Program-made: the position numbers and the translations under genes | Notes under the pieces: model-generated | Told to the model about the DNA's origin: nothing | The model's database searches: none | Seen by the model: only the letters and a program-made list of their open reading frames with translations | NCBI RefSeq assembly: GCF_005938225.1 | Contig: NZ_VCPC01000006.1 | Span: 62,001-126,000 of the forward strand | Length of the DNA: 64,000 nucleotides | Source: Arenibacterium halophilum | GTDB taxonomy: Bacteria; Pseudomonadota; Alphaproteobacteria; Rhodobacterales; Rhodobacteraceae | Direction: 5' to 3' | Shown: positions 33,507 to 41,319 of the stretch, in pieces | Layout of the letters: the number at the start of each line of letters is the position of its first letter | Position numbering within the stretch: position 1 is the first letter of the stretch

Positions 33507-34307
33507 ATGAAGACCTGGGAAATTTACGCAATCCGCCACGCCACCAACGACTCCCGGACCCGTGGCGTAAACTTCATTTCCGACCCCGATCCGACCGCCC
33601 TGCTGACGCTCGACTTCTTCTGCTGGGTGTTGCGAAGTGGCGACGAGGTGATCGTCGTCGACACGGGACTGGACCCGGCCAAGGGCGCCAAGAACGGCCA
33701 CAGCCAGGTCATCAGCCCGCCCGACGGCTGGGCGGCGCTTGGGGTCGACCCGGCGCAGGTGTCCACCGTGCTGCTGACGCACGCGCATTACGATCACCTC
33801 GGTTACCTCGACGCGCTGCCGAACGCACGGTTCTACATGCAGGCCGAGGAAATGGCCTATGTCACCGGCCCCTGGATGGAAAAGCCTACCTTTCGCCACG
33901 CCTACTGGCCGGACGAAATCGCGCGTCTGGTGCATCTTCTTTACGACGGACGCCTGCATCTGCACGGCCGCGACCATGATGTAGCCGACGGGATCAGCGC
34001 CCATTGGGTCGGCGGACATTGCGCCGGCCAGGAGGTTCTGCGCATCCGGACGGAGCGGGGCTGGGTGGTTCTTGCCTCGGATGCCCTGCATTATTACGAG
34101 GAATACGAACGCGGTATTCCCTTCACGGTTGCCTTCAACATTTCCGACATGATTGCCGCCCACGACCGCATCCGTACCCTTGCCGACAGCGACGACCACG
34201 TGCTTCCGGGCCATGATCCGCGCCTTCTCGGACTCTATCCAGCGGTCAGCTCCGAACTGGAGGGCAAAATCCTTCGGCTTGACCTCCCGCCGGAGAAGGC
34301 GTCATGA
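33507..34307 (+). CDS. Metallo-beta-lactamase-fold hydrolase, AHL-lactonase-like
   Basis: 266 residues from the ATG at 33507 (AAGGAG 6 nt upstream). The zinc motif is LLTHAHYDHLG (HxHxDH), with further ligands in GGHCAGQE, LASDALHYY and VLPGHDP. This arrangement matches the AttM/AiiA-type N-acyl homoserine lactonase family, which also contains enzymes opening other lactones. Being in the middle of an importer operon and followed by a GntR regulator, it more likely opens a lactone or hydrolyses an ester of the imported compound than quenches signalling. This is inference. Confidence 0.85.
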   Translation: MKTWEIYAIRHATNDSRTRGVNFISDPDPTALLTLDFFCWVLRSGDEVIVVDTGLDPAKGAKNGHSQVISPPDGWAALGVDPAQVSTVLLTHAHYDHLGYLDALPNARFYMQAEEMAYVTGPWMEKPTFRHAYWPDEIARLVHLLYDGRLHLHGRDHDVADGISAHWVGGHCAGQEVLRIRTERGWVVLASDALHYYEEYERGIPFTVAFNISDMIAAHDRIRTLADSDDHVLPGHDPRLLGLYPAVSSELEGKILRLDLPPEKAS

Positions 34308-34361
34308 AGGGATGCATTTTGCACCCCAGCGCGGCCCGCAGAGGGACGGGAGGGTTCAGCC

Positions 34362-35009
34362 ATGGACGACGTCGTGAAACACCAGACCAAGGAAGAGTAT
34401 GTTGCGGACTTCCTGCGCGAGGGCATCATCTCGGGCCAATTTCCGCGCGGATCAAAGCTGAAACAGGCACAGATCGCCGAAATGATCGGGACCTCGATCA
34501 CGCCGGTACGCGAGGCGATCAAGCTGCTGGAGGCCGAGGGCTTCATCCTGGGGTCGTCGCATCGCGGCGCTACCGTGGCCCCCTTCGACATCAACGCGAC
34601 CGAGGAAATCACCGATCTTCGGGTCACGTTGGAATGCAAGCTGGGCCTGAAAGCCGTCAACCGCCTGTCGAAGAAGGATATCGACGAACTGCGCAGCCTT
34701 CAGGACCAGATCGAAGCGGCCGCAGCGCGAGGAGACCGCGACGCCGTCCGTTCGATCAACTATCGCTTTCACGAACTGATCTACCAGGCCGCCGACCTGC
34801 CGCAGACCCTGCGCTTCGTCCGCACGCTCTGGGCGCGCTATCCCTTCGACCTGATCAACAAGCTCGACAACCGCATCGACCGCGCCAGCCAGGAACACCG
34901 AGAGATGCTAAGCGCGCTCATCGCCCGCGACGAGGCGGCGTTTTTGCAGGCGCTGCGATCGCACATCAGGTCGGCCTGGGACGAGTTCAAGTCCAGCTAC
35001 ACCGAATAA
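34362..35009 (+). CDS. GntR family regulator, FCD domain (candidate regulator of motif B sites)
   Basis: 215 residues. Winged helix with ADFLREGIISGQFPRGSKL and IGTSITPVREAIKLLEAEG; FCD domain with YRFHELIYQAAD and HREMLSALIARDEAAFLQAL, including histidines likely to bind a metal. It lies within the importer operon, and motif B palindromes occur at both ends of this operon and before the next one (27014, 27119, 35651, 35758, 41241). A lone ATGCAT (34312-34317) lies 45 bp before its start. It is therefore the best candidate for binding motif B. A 7-bp-stem hairpin (35011-35030) follows its stop. Confidence 0.92.
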   Translation: MDDVVKHQTKEEYVADFLREGIISGQFPRGSKLKQAQIAEMIGTSITPVREAIKLLEAEGFILGSSHRGATVAPFDINATEEITDLRVTLECKLGLKAVNRLSKKDIDELRSLQDQIEAAAARGDRDAVRSINYRFHELIYQAADLPQTLRFVRTLWARYPFDLINKLDNRIDRASQEHREMLSALIARDEAAFLQALRSHIRSAWDEFKSSYTE

Positions 35010-35010
35010 C

Positions 35011-35030
35011 CCGCGCCCCTTCTGGCGCGG
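35011..35030 (+). terminator. Short stem-loop after GntR gene
   Basis: CCGCGCC at 35011-35017 pairs with GGCGCGG at 35024-35030 around a 6-nt loop, directly after the regulator stop and before the isochorismatase-like gene. Followed by TCTT only, so at most a weak terminator. Confidence 0.4.
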
Positions 35031-35060
35031 TCTTCAACACCGCACCGAAAGGAGACGCAA

Positions 35061-35639
35061 ATGTCCTCTGATACCATTTTGCTTGTCATGGACATGCTGA
35101 ACGACCTCGTTCATCCCGAGGGCATGGGAGGCAAGACCTATGTTCCGTTGATGCAGGAACGGGGTGTCTACGACGCCACGCAGCTTGCCATATCCAAGGC
35201 CCGCGCCGCCGGTGTCATGGTTGGCTACGTCCGTGTCGGGTTTTCGCCGGATTACGCGGAATGCCCGTCCGGCTCTCCGGTGTTTTCCAAAGCTGCCGAG
35301 AATGGTGTGTTCAAGCTGGGGGAATGGGGAACAGAGGTGCTCGAAGCCTTCGCCCCGCAGCCGGGCGATCCGGATATCATCAAGCACCGGGTCAGCCCCT
35401 TCTACGCCACGAAACTTGAACCGCTTCTTCGGGCGCAGGGCATCCGCCGGCTGGTGCTGTCGGGGGTGTCAACCAATGGCGTGGTCTCGGCCGCCGTGCG
35501 CGAGGGCCACGATCGCGACTATGCCTGCGTGCTGCTGGAAGACTGTTGCGCAGGTGCGACCGCCGAAGAGCACGCGCATGCGCTGTCAGGGTTGAAAAGA
35601 TACGCGCAGGTCACATCGGCCCACGCCTTCGAGTTCTAA
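35061..35639 (+). CDS. Isochorismatase-like hydrolase without the usual cysteine
   Basis: 192 residues. The aspartate motif LLVMDMLNDLVHPEG and the lysine in DIIKHRVSPFYAT are present, but the canonical GVxTxxCV motif reads GVSTNGVV, so the nucleophilic cysteine of amidase members (maleamate, nicotinamide, N-carbamoylsarcosine hydrolases) is replaced by valine. Loss of cysteine is known in true isochorismatases, which cleave an ether bond. The reaction here is therefore uncertain. AAAGGAGACGC precedes the ATG. Last gene of the importer operon; motif B4 begins 12 bp after its stop. Confidence 0.85.
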   Translation: MSSDTILLVMDMLNDLVHPEGMGGKTYVPLMQERGVYDATQLAISKARAAGVMVGYVRVGFSPDYAECPSGSPVFSKAAENGVFKLGEWGTEVLEAFAPQPGDPDIIKHRVSPFYATKLEPLLRAQGIRRLVLSGVSTNGVVSAAVREGHDRDYACVLLEDCCAGATAEEHAHALSGLKRYAQVTSAHAFEF

Positions 35640-35650
35640 CGTCTCCAATA

Positions 35651-35660
35651 TAATGCATTA
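35651..35660. promoter_or_regulatory. Motif B4, palindrome TAATGCATTA
   Basis: A perfect 10-bp palindrome in the AT-rich gap between the isochorismatase-like gene and the MaoC-like gene, 98 bp upstream of the second copy. Two copies in one gap suggest cooperative or looped repression of the CoA-ester operon. Confidence 0.55.
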
Positions 35661-35757
35661 AATAATACATCTGGCCGCGGTTTGCGGCCGGAGCCACCGA
35701 TTATTTGCATATTTTAACTGGATTTCTTGATATATGCGCCACTTGACCCTCTCAAAA

Positions 35758-35769
35758 ATAATGCATTAT
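35758..35769. promoter_or_regulatory. Motif B5, palindrome ATAATGCATTAT
   Basis: Identical to the 12-mer at 27014-27025. It lies 69 bp before the probable GTG start of the MaoC-like gene. Its identity at two separate promoters is the best evidence that it is a real operator. Confidence 0.65.
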
Positions 35770-35837
35770 ATGTGATTCGAGGGCACAGCGTGCCAAATGC
35801 GAAATCCGACTTCAGGCCGACAAGGGAGAGCCCCACA

Positions 35838-37061
35838 GTGACAACCGCAGAAAAAATCAAGCAAGACGACTCCAAGGGTATGGGCGGCGCGCCCGCCGAG
35901 GGAAAAATCACCGACGAGGCGATTGCCGCCGCCAAAGACATGATCGGCCTGCAACTGCGCCCCGAAGGCCCCTACCTTCAGGACGCAACGTCCGACACTC
36001 TGCGCAACTGGTGTAACGGCATTGGCGATCTCAACCCGCTTTACCGTGATACCGGCTATGGGGCCGCCAGCCGTTTCGGCACGCAGCTCGGCCACCCGAT
36101 GTTCCCGATGGCGCTTGGTTGGATCGGGCGCACCAGGTGGGGCCTGCCCGGCGTCCACGGGTTTTATGCCGGCAACGATTGGGAAATTTTTCGCCACATC
36201 CGCCCGGGCGATCGCATCAACGCTATCGAGCGGGTCATCGGGATCGAGGTGAAGGAATCCAAGTTCTCTGGCCGGCTCGTGCTGCAGTATGTCGAAGCGA
36301 CCTACTACAATCAGGATGGCGACATGCTGTCCCGGGCGCTTGGCACCTGCACGCGTCACGAACGCAAGGCCGCGCGCGATGCAGGGAAATACAAGGACAT
36401 CACGACCCACGAATACACCCAGGCCGAGTTCGAGGAACTTGATGCCTGCATCATGGAGGAACCGTCGAAAATCCGCGGCTCCAAGGTACGCTATTGGGAA
36501 GATGTCACCGAAGGTGAAACGCTCGACACCATTGTGCGCGGTCCGCTGTCGCTGATGGACACCATGGGATTCCTTGTCGGATCAGGCCGCGGCCACACCC
36601 ACGGTGTGGTGTTCCAGAATGCGATGAAGCATCCGGGTCATTTCTTCCGCAACCCCGAAGCGGGTGGCGGGATCGAATATACCGGAATCGGACATCATCG
36701 TGAATCCACCGCGAAAGAGGTCGGCGTACCCGGTGTCTACGATTATGGCCCGCAGCGCTCTTCGTGGATGGCATCGCTTGTGACGAACTGGATGGGCGAC
36801 GCGGCCTTCCTGAAGCGGGTCCGCACCGAGATGCGTCGTTTCAACACGATGGGCGACAGCACATGGTGCAAGGGCAAAGTGGCGAAGAAATACATCAAGG
36901 ACGGTCACGCGCTCGTCGATATCGAGATCTGGGGCGAGAACCAGCGCGGCGAAATCACCACGCCGGGCATCGCCACCGTCGCGCTTCAGTCGCGCGATCC
37001 GTCGCTTCGTGTCTTCCTCGACTGCGGAAATCTTGAACTGGACCTGCCCGTCGTCCGCTGA
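35838..37061 (+). CDS. MaoC-like double-hotdog hydratase/dehydratase
   Basis: 407 residues from the GTG at 35838, with GGGAG about 9 nt upstream; the frame is open upstream to 35727 but this crosses motif B5. The N-terminal hotdog has NWCNGIGDLNPLYRD, related to the MaoC A.SGDxNPxHxD motif with histidine replaced by tyrosine. The second half contains GSGRGHTHGVVFQNAMKHPG and ETLDTIVRGPLSLMDTMGF. Members hydrate enoyl-CoA esters. First gene of the CoA-ester operon; in itaconate-type pathways a MaoC-family enzyme forms citramalyl-CoA. Confidence 0.82.
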   Translation: MTTAEKIKQDDSKGMGGAPAEGKITDEAIAAAKDMIGLQLRPEGPYLQDATSDTLRNWCNGIGDLNPLYRDTGYGAASRFGTQLGHPMFPMALGWIGRTRWGLPGVHGFYAGNDWEIFRHIRPGDRINAIERVIGIEVKESKFSGRLVLQYVEATYYNQDGDMLSRALGTCTRHERKAARDAGKYKDITTHEYTQAEFEELDACIMEEPSKIRGSKVRYWEDVTEGETLDTIVRGPLSLMDTMGFLVGSGRGHTHGVVFQNAMKHPGHFFRNPEAGGGIEYTGIGHHRESTAKEVGVPGVYDYGPQRSSWMASLVTNWMGDAAFLKRVRTEMRRFNTMGDSTWCKGKVAKKYIKDGHALVDIEIWGENQRGEITTPGIATVALQSRDPSLRVFLDCGNLELDLPVVR

Positions 37062-37077
37062 AGAAGGGAGCCCGGCC

Positions 37078-38226
37078 ATGACCGTCAAGCCACTTGCGGG
37101 TCTCCGTGTCGTCGAACGCGCCGCCGGCGTGGCGGCCGCTCAGGCCGGGCGCCTCCTGCGTCAGATGGGGGCGGATGTGATCATGGCCGAGCCTCCGGGC
37201 GGGACCTCGCTGCGGCAAGAGCCCCCGCTTCTTCCCGGCGGAACAAGCGCGCTGTTCACCTACCTCTCGGTCGGCAAATGCAGCGTCATCTGCGACCCGG
37301 ACGATGGGTTCCGCAAAGACATCGACGCCCTGCTGGCGACGGCGAACATCCTGATCGACGACACGCCGGTTGCAGACCGCGCCGCGCTTGGCCTCGATCC
37401 CGACCGGATCGCCGCAGCGCATCCGCATCTCGTCCACCTCTCGGTCCTGCCGTTTGGCGCCTTCGGACCAAAGGCCGACTGGGCGGGCGAAGAACTGACA
37501 CTGGTCCACGCGGGCGGCGAAGGGTTCCTGCTGCCGAACGGGCTGTCGGCCGATCTGTTCCCCGACCGCCCGCCGTTGAAAATCGCCGGTCACTTCGCCC
37601 AGTTGCAGGGCGGGACAACCGCGGCCATGGCGGCGATCGCCGCGCTCTGGTCGGGCAAGGGACAATTCGTCGATGCCTCGGTTCAGGATGCCAACGTTGC
37701 GGTCGGGGCCTTTGCGATCCAGCGCTTTGGCGACGGATCGATCGAACATCGTCTTACCCGGTCCTTCAAATTCGGCGGCGTCATCAAGTGTGCGGACGGA
37801 TATGTCGAACTGCTGACGCTCGAGTCGCGCCAGTGGCAGGGTCTGGTCGACCTGCTTGGCGCCGACGACTGGGCCGCCGATCGCGAACTCGCGGACGAAG
37901 TCGGGCGCAGTGCACGCGGGGCTGAAATCAACCAGCGTATCCGAAGCTGGGCCCGTGGCTGGAAGGTCGAAGACCTGGTGCGCGCGGCTCAGGACCGTGG
38001 TGTGCCCATGGCCCGTTACAACACGCCTGCACAGGTTCTTGAGGGCGCACAGGAACGTGCCCGCGGCATATTCCAGGCCGTCGAAGCCGACGGCGGCCCG
38101 GTCAAGGTTCAATCCCTTCCATTCCGGTTCGGACCAGAGGCGCTTTCAGTAGATGGGGCGGTTCCGGCACCCGGAGATCAGCAGGCTTTGCTGGACGCCG
38201 AAGACGCAAAGAGAGAGACCGCATGA
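37078..38226 (+). CDS. CaiB/BaiF family III CoA transferase, catalytic Asp missing
   Basis: 382 residues from the ATG at 37078 (GGGAG 7 nt upstream). Family fold: PLAGLRVVERAAGVAAAQAG, LLRQMGADVIMAEPPGG and GKGQFVDASVQDANV. At the position of the catalytic aspartate (usually in a LADLxAG-like context) it has Gln175 in HFAQLQGGTT. The adjacent downstream homologue has an aspartate there. It may therefore be a non-catalytic partner in a heteromeric transferase, as known for benzylsuccinate CoA transferase BbsEF. Overlaps the next gene by ATGA (38223-38226). Confidence 0.87.
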   Translation: MTVKPLAGLRVVERAAGVAAAQAGRLLRQMGADVIMAEPPGGTSLRQEPPLLPGGTSALFTYLSVGKCSVICDPDDGFRKDIDALLATANILIDDTPVADRAALGLDPDRIAAAHPHLVHLSVLPFGAFGPKADWAGEELTLVHAGGEGFLLPNGLSADLFPDRPPLKIAGHFAQLQGGTTAAMAAIAALWSGKGQFVDASVQDANVAVGAFAIQRFGDGSIEHRLTRSFKFGGVIKCADGYVELLTLESRQWQGLVDLLGADDWAADRELADEVGRSARGAEINQRIRSWARGWKVEDLVRAAQDRGVPMARYNTPAQVLEGAQERARGIFQAVEADGGPVKVQSLPFRFGPEALSVDGAVPAPGDQQALLDAEDAKRETA

Positions 38227-39416
38227 AACCGCTCGCCGGACTTCGCATCGCGGACTTCACCGTCCACGCCGCAGGGCCATTCTGCACGCATATGCTCAGC
38301 CAGCTGGGCGCAGAGGTCATCAAGGTCGAAACCGCCCTGCGGCCCGACATCTTTCGCAAGTCCCATGCGGTCTACGGTCGGCAAGGGCCGGCCACCTTCG
38401 ATCAGGTGTCGTCCAACAAGCTGTCCGTCCGCCTCAACCTGAAACACCCTGATGGGGTCGCGCTGGCAAAACACCTCGTCAGTGTCGCCGACATTGCAGC
38501 CGAAAGTTTTCGCGCCGGCGTGATGGAGCGGCTGGGCCTTGGGTACGACGCCCTGCGCGCCGTCAAGCGCGACATTGTCATGGTGTCCGTTTCGTCCTCG
38601 GGCCAGTCAGGGCCAGAGAGCCATTTCGCCGGATATGCCCCGCTGTTCGGGGCTTGGGGCGGCATCGGGTATCTCTCCGGCCATGCGGACGGTCCGCCAA
38701 TGGAAATGCGCCATGTCATGGATCACTCCGTCGGGATGAACGCGGCGCTCGCGACCATTGCCGCCCTGCATCATCGCAGACGCACCGGAGAAGGCAGCCA
38801 TGTCGATGTGGCGGCGAGAGAGGTCGCCTCTTCGCTCGTTGGTGATGCGCTGACGGCCGCCTCGGCGGGCATCGCCGTCGAACGGATGGGCAATGCCGAT
38901 CCGCGCCGCGCGCCGCACGGGCTGTATCCCACGCAGGCACCCGACCGCTGGCTGTCGATTGCCGTCGCCTCGGACGCGGCATGGCAGCGACTGGCCGCAA
39001 TCATCGGACGCCCCGAACTGGTCAGCGATCCGCGGTTCATCACCGCAGACAAGCGCCACGCAAACTGTGCCGATCTTGACGCGCTGCTGACCCGCTGGAC
39101 ATCTGCCCGCGATGGCGAAGAAACCGCCCGACAGCTTCAGTCCGCCGGGATCGCGGCGCATATGTCATGGGCCGCATCGGATATTGTCACAGATCCGCAC
39201 ATGCGGGCGCGCGGATCCATCGTTGATGTCGCCGAAACCAATGGTGTGATGCGCGCCGCCGTCGGGCGCGTGGCGCGGTTCTCGGTCGACGATAGCCCGG
39301 GCATCACCCGCGGCACACCCGAACTTGGCGGCGACGAAGCCTATGTCTACGGCGATCTTCTGGGCCTCAGTCAGTCCCGGATCGACGCCCTTGTTGCAGA
39401 TCGCGCCATCTACTGA
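38223..39416 (+). CDS. CaiB/BaiF family III CoA transferase, catalytic Asp present
   Basis: 397 residues, overlapping the previous transferase gene by 4 bp. MKPLAGLRIADFTVHAAGPF and LGAEVIKVETALRPD are family motifs and Asp167 in VMDHSVGMNAAL is at the expected catalytic position. It would transfer CoA from a donor such as succinyl-CoA to a carboxylic acid. Translational coupling with the Asp-less homologue supports a complex of the two. In context it probably makes the enoyl-CoA or hydroxyacyl-CoA used by the hydratases and the CitE-like lyase. Confidence 0.9.
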   Translation: MKPLAGLRIADFTVHAAGPFCTHMLSQLGAEVIKVETALRPDIFRKSHAVYGRQGPATFDQVSSNKLSVRLNLKHPDGVALAKHLVSVADIAAESFRAGVMERLGLGYDALRAVKRDIVMVSVSSSGQSGPESHFAGYAPLFGAWGGIGYLSGHADGPPMEMRHVMDHSVGMNAALATIAALHHRRRTGEGSHVDVAAREVASSLVGDALTAASAGIAVERMGNADPRRAPHGLYPTQAPDRWLSIAVASDAAWQRLAAIIGRPELVSDPRFITADKRHANCADLDALLTRWTSARDGEETARQLQSAGIAAHMSWAASDIVTDPHMRARGSIVDVAETNGVMRAAVGRVARFSVDDSPGITRGTPELGGDEAYVYGDLLGLSQSRIDALVADRAIY

Positions 39417-39433
39417 AGACTGAAGGATATTCC

Positions 39434-40279
39434 ATGACCGAACCCGACTACTCCGACGCCATCGGCCGCACGGAACGTCACACCGCAATAATTACCGCCG
39501 AGAAGGCCGCCGCGCTGGCCGCCACCCTGGATAGGGACGAGACCCCAGCAGATGGCGATGCGCTGCCACCGGGGTGGCACTGGCTCTACTTCAACCCTTT
39601 TGTCCAGCGGCGGAATATTGGTGACGACGGGCACCCGAAACGGGGTGGATTTCTTCCAGCCGTGGCCTTGCCAAGGCGCATGTGGGCCGGAGGACGGCTG
39701 ACATATCATCAGCCTCTTACCCTGGGGACAGAGGCCGAAAAGGTCAGCGAAATCCTGAATGTCAAAGCCAAAACAGGCCGCGCGGGCAGTCTTGTCTTCG
39801 TAACCGTGCAACACCGCCTGTTGCAAAACGGCGCCCTGTGCATCGAAGAAGAACAGGACATCGTTTATCGCGAAGCAGCCGCCCCCGGAGCGCCAAGGCC
39901 CGCACCCGCCCCGGCCCCGGACAATGCCAGCCGGTCCGAGGTGGTGACGCCCGATCCGGTGCTTCTGTTCCGGTATTCTGCGCTAACCTCGAACGGCCAC
40001 CGCATCCACTATGATCGGACATATGCCCGCGACGAAGAGGATTACCGGGATCTGGTGGTGCACGGCCCCCTTACCGCAACGCTGCTGCAGGGGTTTGCGA
40101 CGGCGGGCAAAGGCCGGTTGGCCCGGTTTGAATTCCGCGGCATGGCCCCCCTTTTCGTGGATCGCCCCTTCACGCTGGAAGCGGGATCGCCCGAAAACGG
40201 AGTGCTCCCGCTTTGGGCCAAGGGGCCAGACGGCGAATTGGCCATGCAGGCAAGCGCCACGCTTGAGATGCCGCAATGA
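39434..40279 (+). CDS. HTD2/FAS1-like hotdog dehydratase (mesaconyl-CoA hydratase-like)
   Basis: 281 residues. The family hallmarks are PPGWHWLYFNPFVQRRNIGDDG, PRRMWAGGRLTYH, VTVQHRLLQNG and, in the second hotdog, FRYSALTSNGHRIHYDRTYA with its catalytic-type histidine and aspartate and LVVHGPLTATLLQGF. Relatives include mesaconyl-C4-CoA hydratase and fungal itaconyl-CoA hydratase-like proteins. It overlaps the CitE-like lyase gene by ATGA. Together they would hydrate a mesaconyl- or itaconyl-type CoA ester and cleave the product. Confidence 0.87.
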   Translation: MTEPDYSDAIGRTERHTAIITAEKAAALAATLDRDETPADGDALPPGWHWLYFNPFVQRRNIGDDGHPKRGGFLPAVALPRRMWAGGRLTYHQPLTLGTEAEKVSEILNVKAKTGRAGSLVFVTVQHRLLQNGALCIEEEQDIVYREAAAPGAPRPAPAPAPDNASRSEVVTPDPVLLFRYSALTSNGHRIHYDRTYARDEEDYRDLVVHGPLTATLLQGFATAGKGRLARFEFRGMAPLFVDRPFTLEAGSPENGVLPLWAKGPDGELAMQASATLEMPQ

Positions 40280-41082
40280 GGATGCCACGCAGCTATCTAT
40301 TTGTGCCCGGGCGCATGCCCGACCGATTCACCAAGGCTGCAGCCTCTGGCGCGGACGAAATCATTCTTGACCTCGAAGATGCCGTTGGCCCCGAAACAAA
40401 GGACGAGGCGCGCGAACACGTCGTCGGCTGGTTCGCCTCGGGCGGGGGCGGCGTTGTGCGGATAAACGGAATGGAAAGCCCGTGGTTCGACGCAGATCTC
40501 GACGCGCTCGCGGATTGCGCGGCGTCGGCGGTGATGGTTCCTAAGGCGACGCCGGACAGCCTTTCTGCGGTGGCCGAACGCTTGCCCGGCCGCGATCTAG
40601 TTGCCCTGATCGAAACAGCCGAGGGGCTGGCAGAGCTGCGCAACACGGTCGCCCTTCGCGGGGTGACACGGCTGGCCTTCGGCAATCTGGATTTCGGTGC
40701 CGACGCGCGGATTCCCGGCAGCGGCCCAATCCTTGACCCGGCCCGTTTCGAAATCGTTCTGGCCTCGCGGCTTGGTGGCTTGGCGCAACCGATCGACGGT
40801 GTGACACCGGAACTCAGGGACCACGCAATCATCGCAAGCGATGTCGCACGGTCCCGTGCGCTAGGCTTCGGTGGAAAGCTCTGCATCCACCCCGACCAGA
40901 TCGCCGCGACGAACGCGGCTTTCACACCGACGCAAGAGGAACGCGACTGGGCCAGCCGGGTCATCACAACGCTCGACGAAGCAAACGGGTCGGCGGTTCA
41001 AGTAGACGGCAAGATGGTCGACAGGCCGGTGATCGAACGCGCGCGGCAGATACTTGCTGCGGTCGGGAGAGACCCGGCGTGA
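40276..41082 (+). CDS. CitE-like (HpcH/HpaI aldolase family) acyl-CoA lyase
   Basis: 268 residues. PRSYLFVPGRMPDRFTKAA, the metal-binding glutamate and aspartate region ILDLEDAVGPETKDEAR, LIETAEGLAEL, FGNLDFGADA and GGKLCIHPDQI follow the order of citramalyl-CoA and malyl-CoA lyases. It would split a 3-hydroxyacyl-CoA into acetyl-CoA (or propionyl-CoA) and an oxoacid such as pyruvate or glyoxylate. Last gene of the CoA-ester operon, so probably the step that feeds central metabolism. Confidence 0.9.
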   Translation: MRMPRSYLFVPGRMPDRFTKAAASGADEIILDLEDAVGPETKDEAREHVVGWFASGGGGVVRINGMESPWFDADLDALADCAASAVMVPKATPDSLSAVAERLPGRDLVALIETAEGLAELRNTVALRGVTRLAFGNLDFGADARIPGSGPILDPARFEIVLASRLGGLAQPIDGVTPELRDHAIIASDVARSRALGFGGKLCIHPDQIAATNAAFTPTQEERDWASRVITTLDEANGSAVQVDGKMVDRPVIERARQILAAVGRDPA

Positions 41083-41153
41083 ACCCTGCCCTGTGGTCCA
41101 AACCTCTTCAAGGGGGGCCTCGGCGCAGACACAATCGCGGCGCAACCAACGAT

Positions 41154-41178
41154 ACCCGCCAAGCCCTTATTTGCGGGT
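41154..41178 (+). terminator. Possible hairpin after the CitE-like gene
   Basis: ACCCGC (41154-41159) can pair with GCGGGT (41173-41178) around a 13-nt loop, followed by GTTTC. A weak candidate for the end of the CoA-ester operon, in the 237-bp gap before the TAXI binding-protein gene. Confidence 0.3.
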
Positions 41179-41214
41179 GTTTCGGGCAGTTTCCCGCCGA
41201 GAACGAATAGCTAG

Positions 41215-41229
41215 TGTTGATTGTTGACA
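41215..41229 (+). promoter_or_regulatory. Motif A5, candidate operator with -35 box
   Basis: TGTTGATTGTTGACA; differs by one base from the reverse complement of the copy at 17198. TTGACA at 41224-41229 is a likely -35 element for the TAXI-TRAP operon, whose first start codon is 91 bp downstream. Confidence 0.6.
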
Positions 41230-41240
41230 CTAGCTTCGAT

Positions 41241-41252
41241 TGATGCATCATG
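41241..41252 (+). promoter_or_regulatory. Motif B6 over the predicted -10 region
   Basis: TGATGCATCA at 41241-41250 is a perfect palindrome, followed by TG. With TTGACA at 41224 the -10 is CATCAT (16-bp spacer) or ATCATG (17-bp), as in the 27.1-kb promoter. Centre distance to motif A5 is again 23.5 bp. Confidence 0.55.
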
Positions 41253-41319
41253 CTTGCAACCATCTTGGACGGACAAGAACTAAAAAAGCAAAATAAATCA
41301 AATTCTTAGGGAGGAAATC

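Noticed and set aside
33507-34307. The metallo-hydrolase as a dedicated quorum-quenching lactonase.
   Set aside because: The motifs fit the family, but the gene sits in a nutrient importer operon without quorum-sensing genes, so a catabolic lactonase or esterase is at least as likely.
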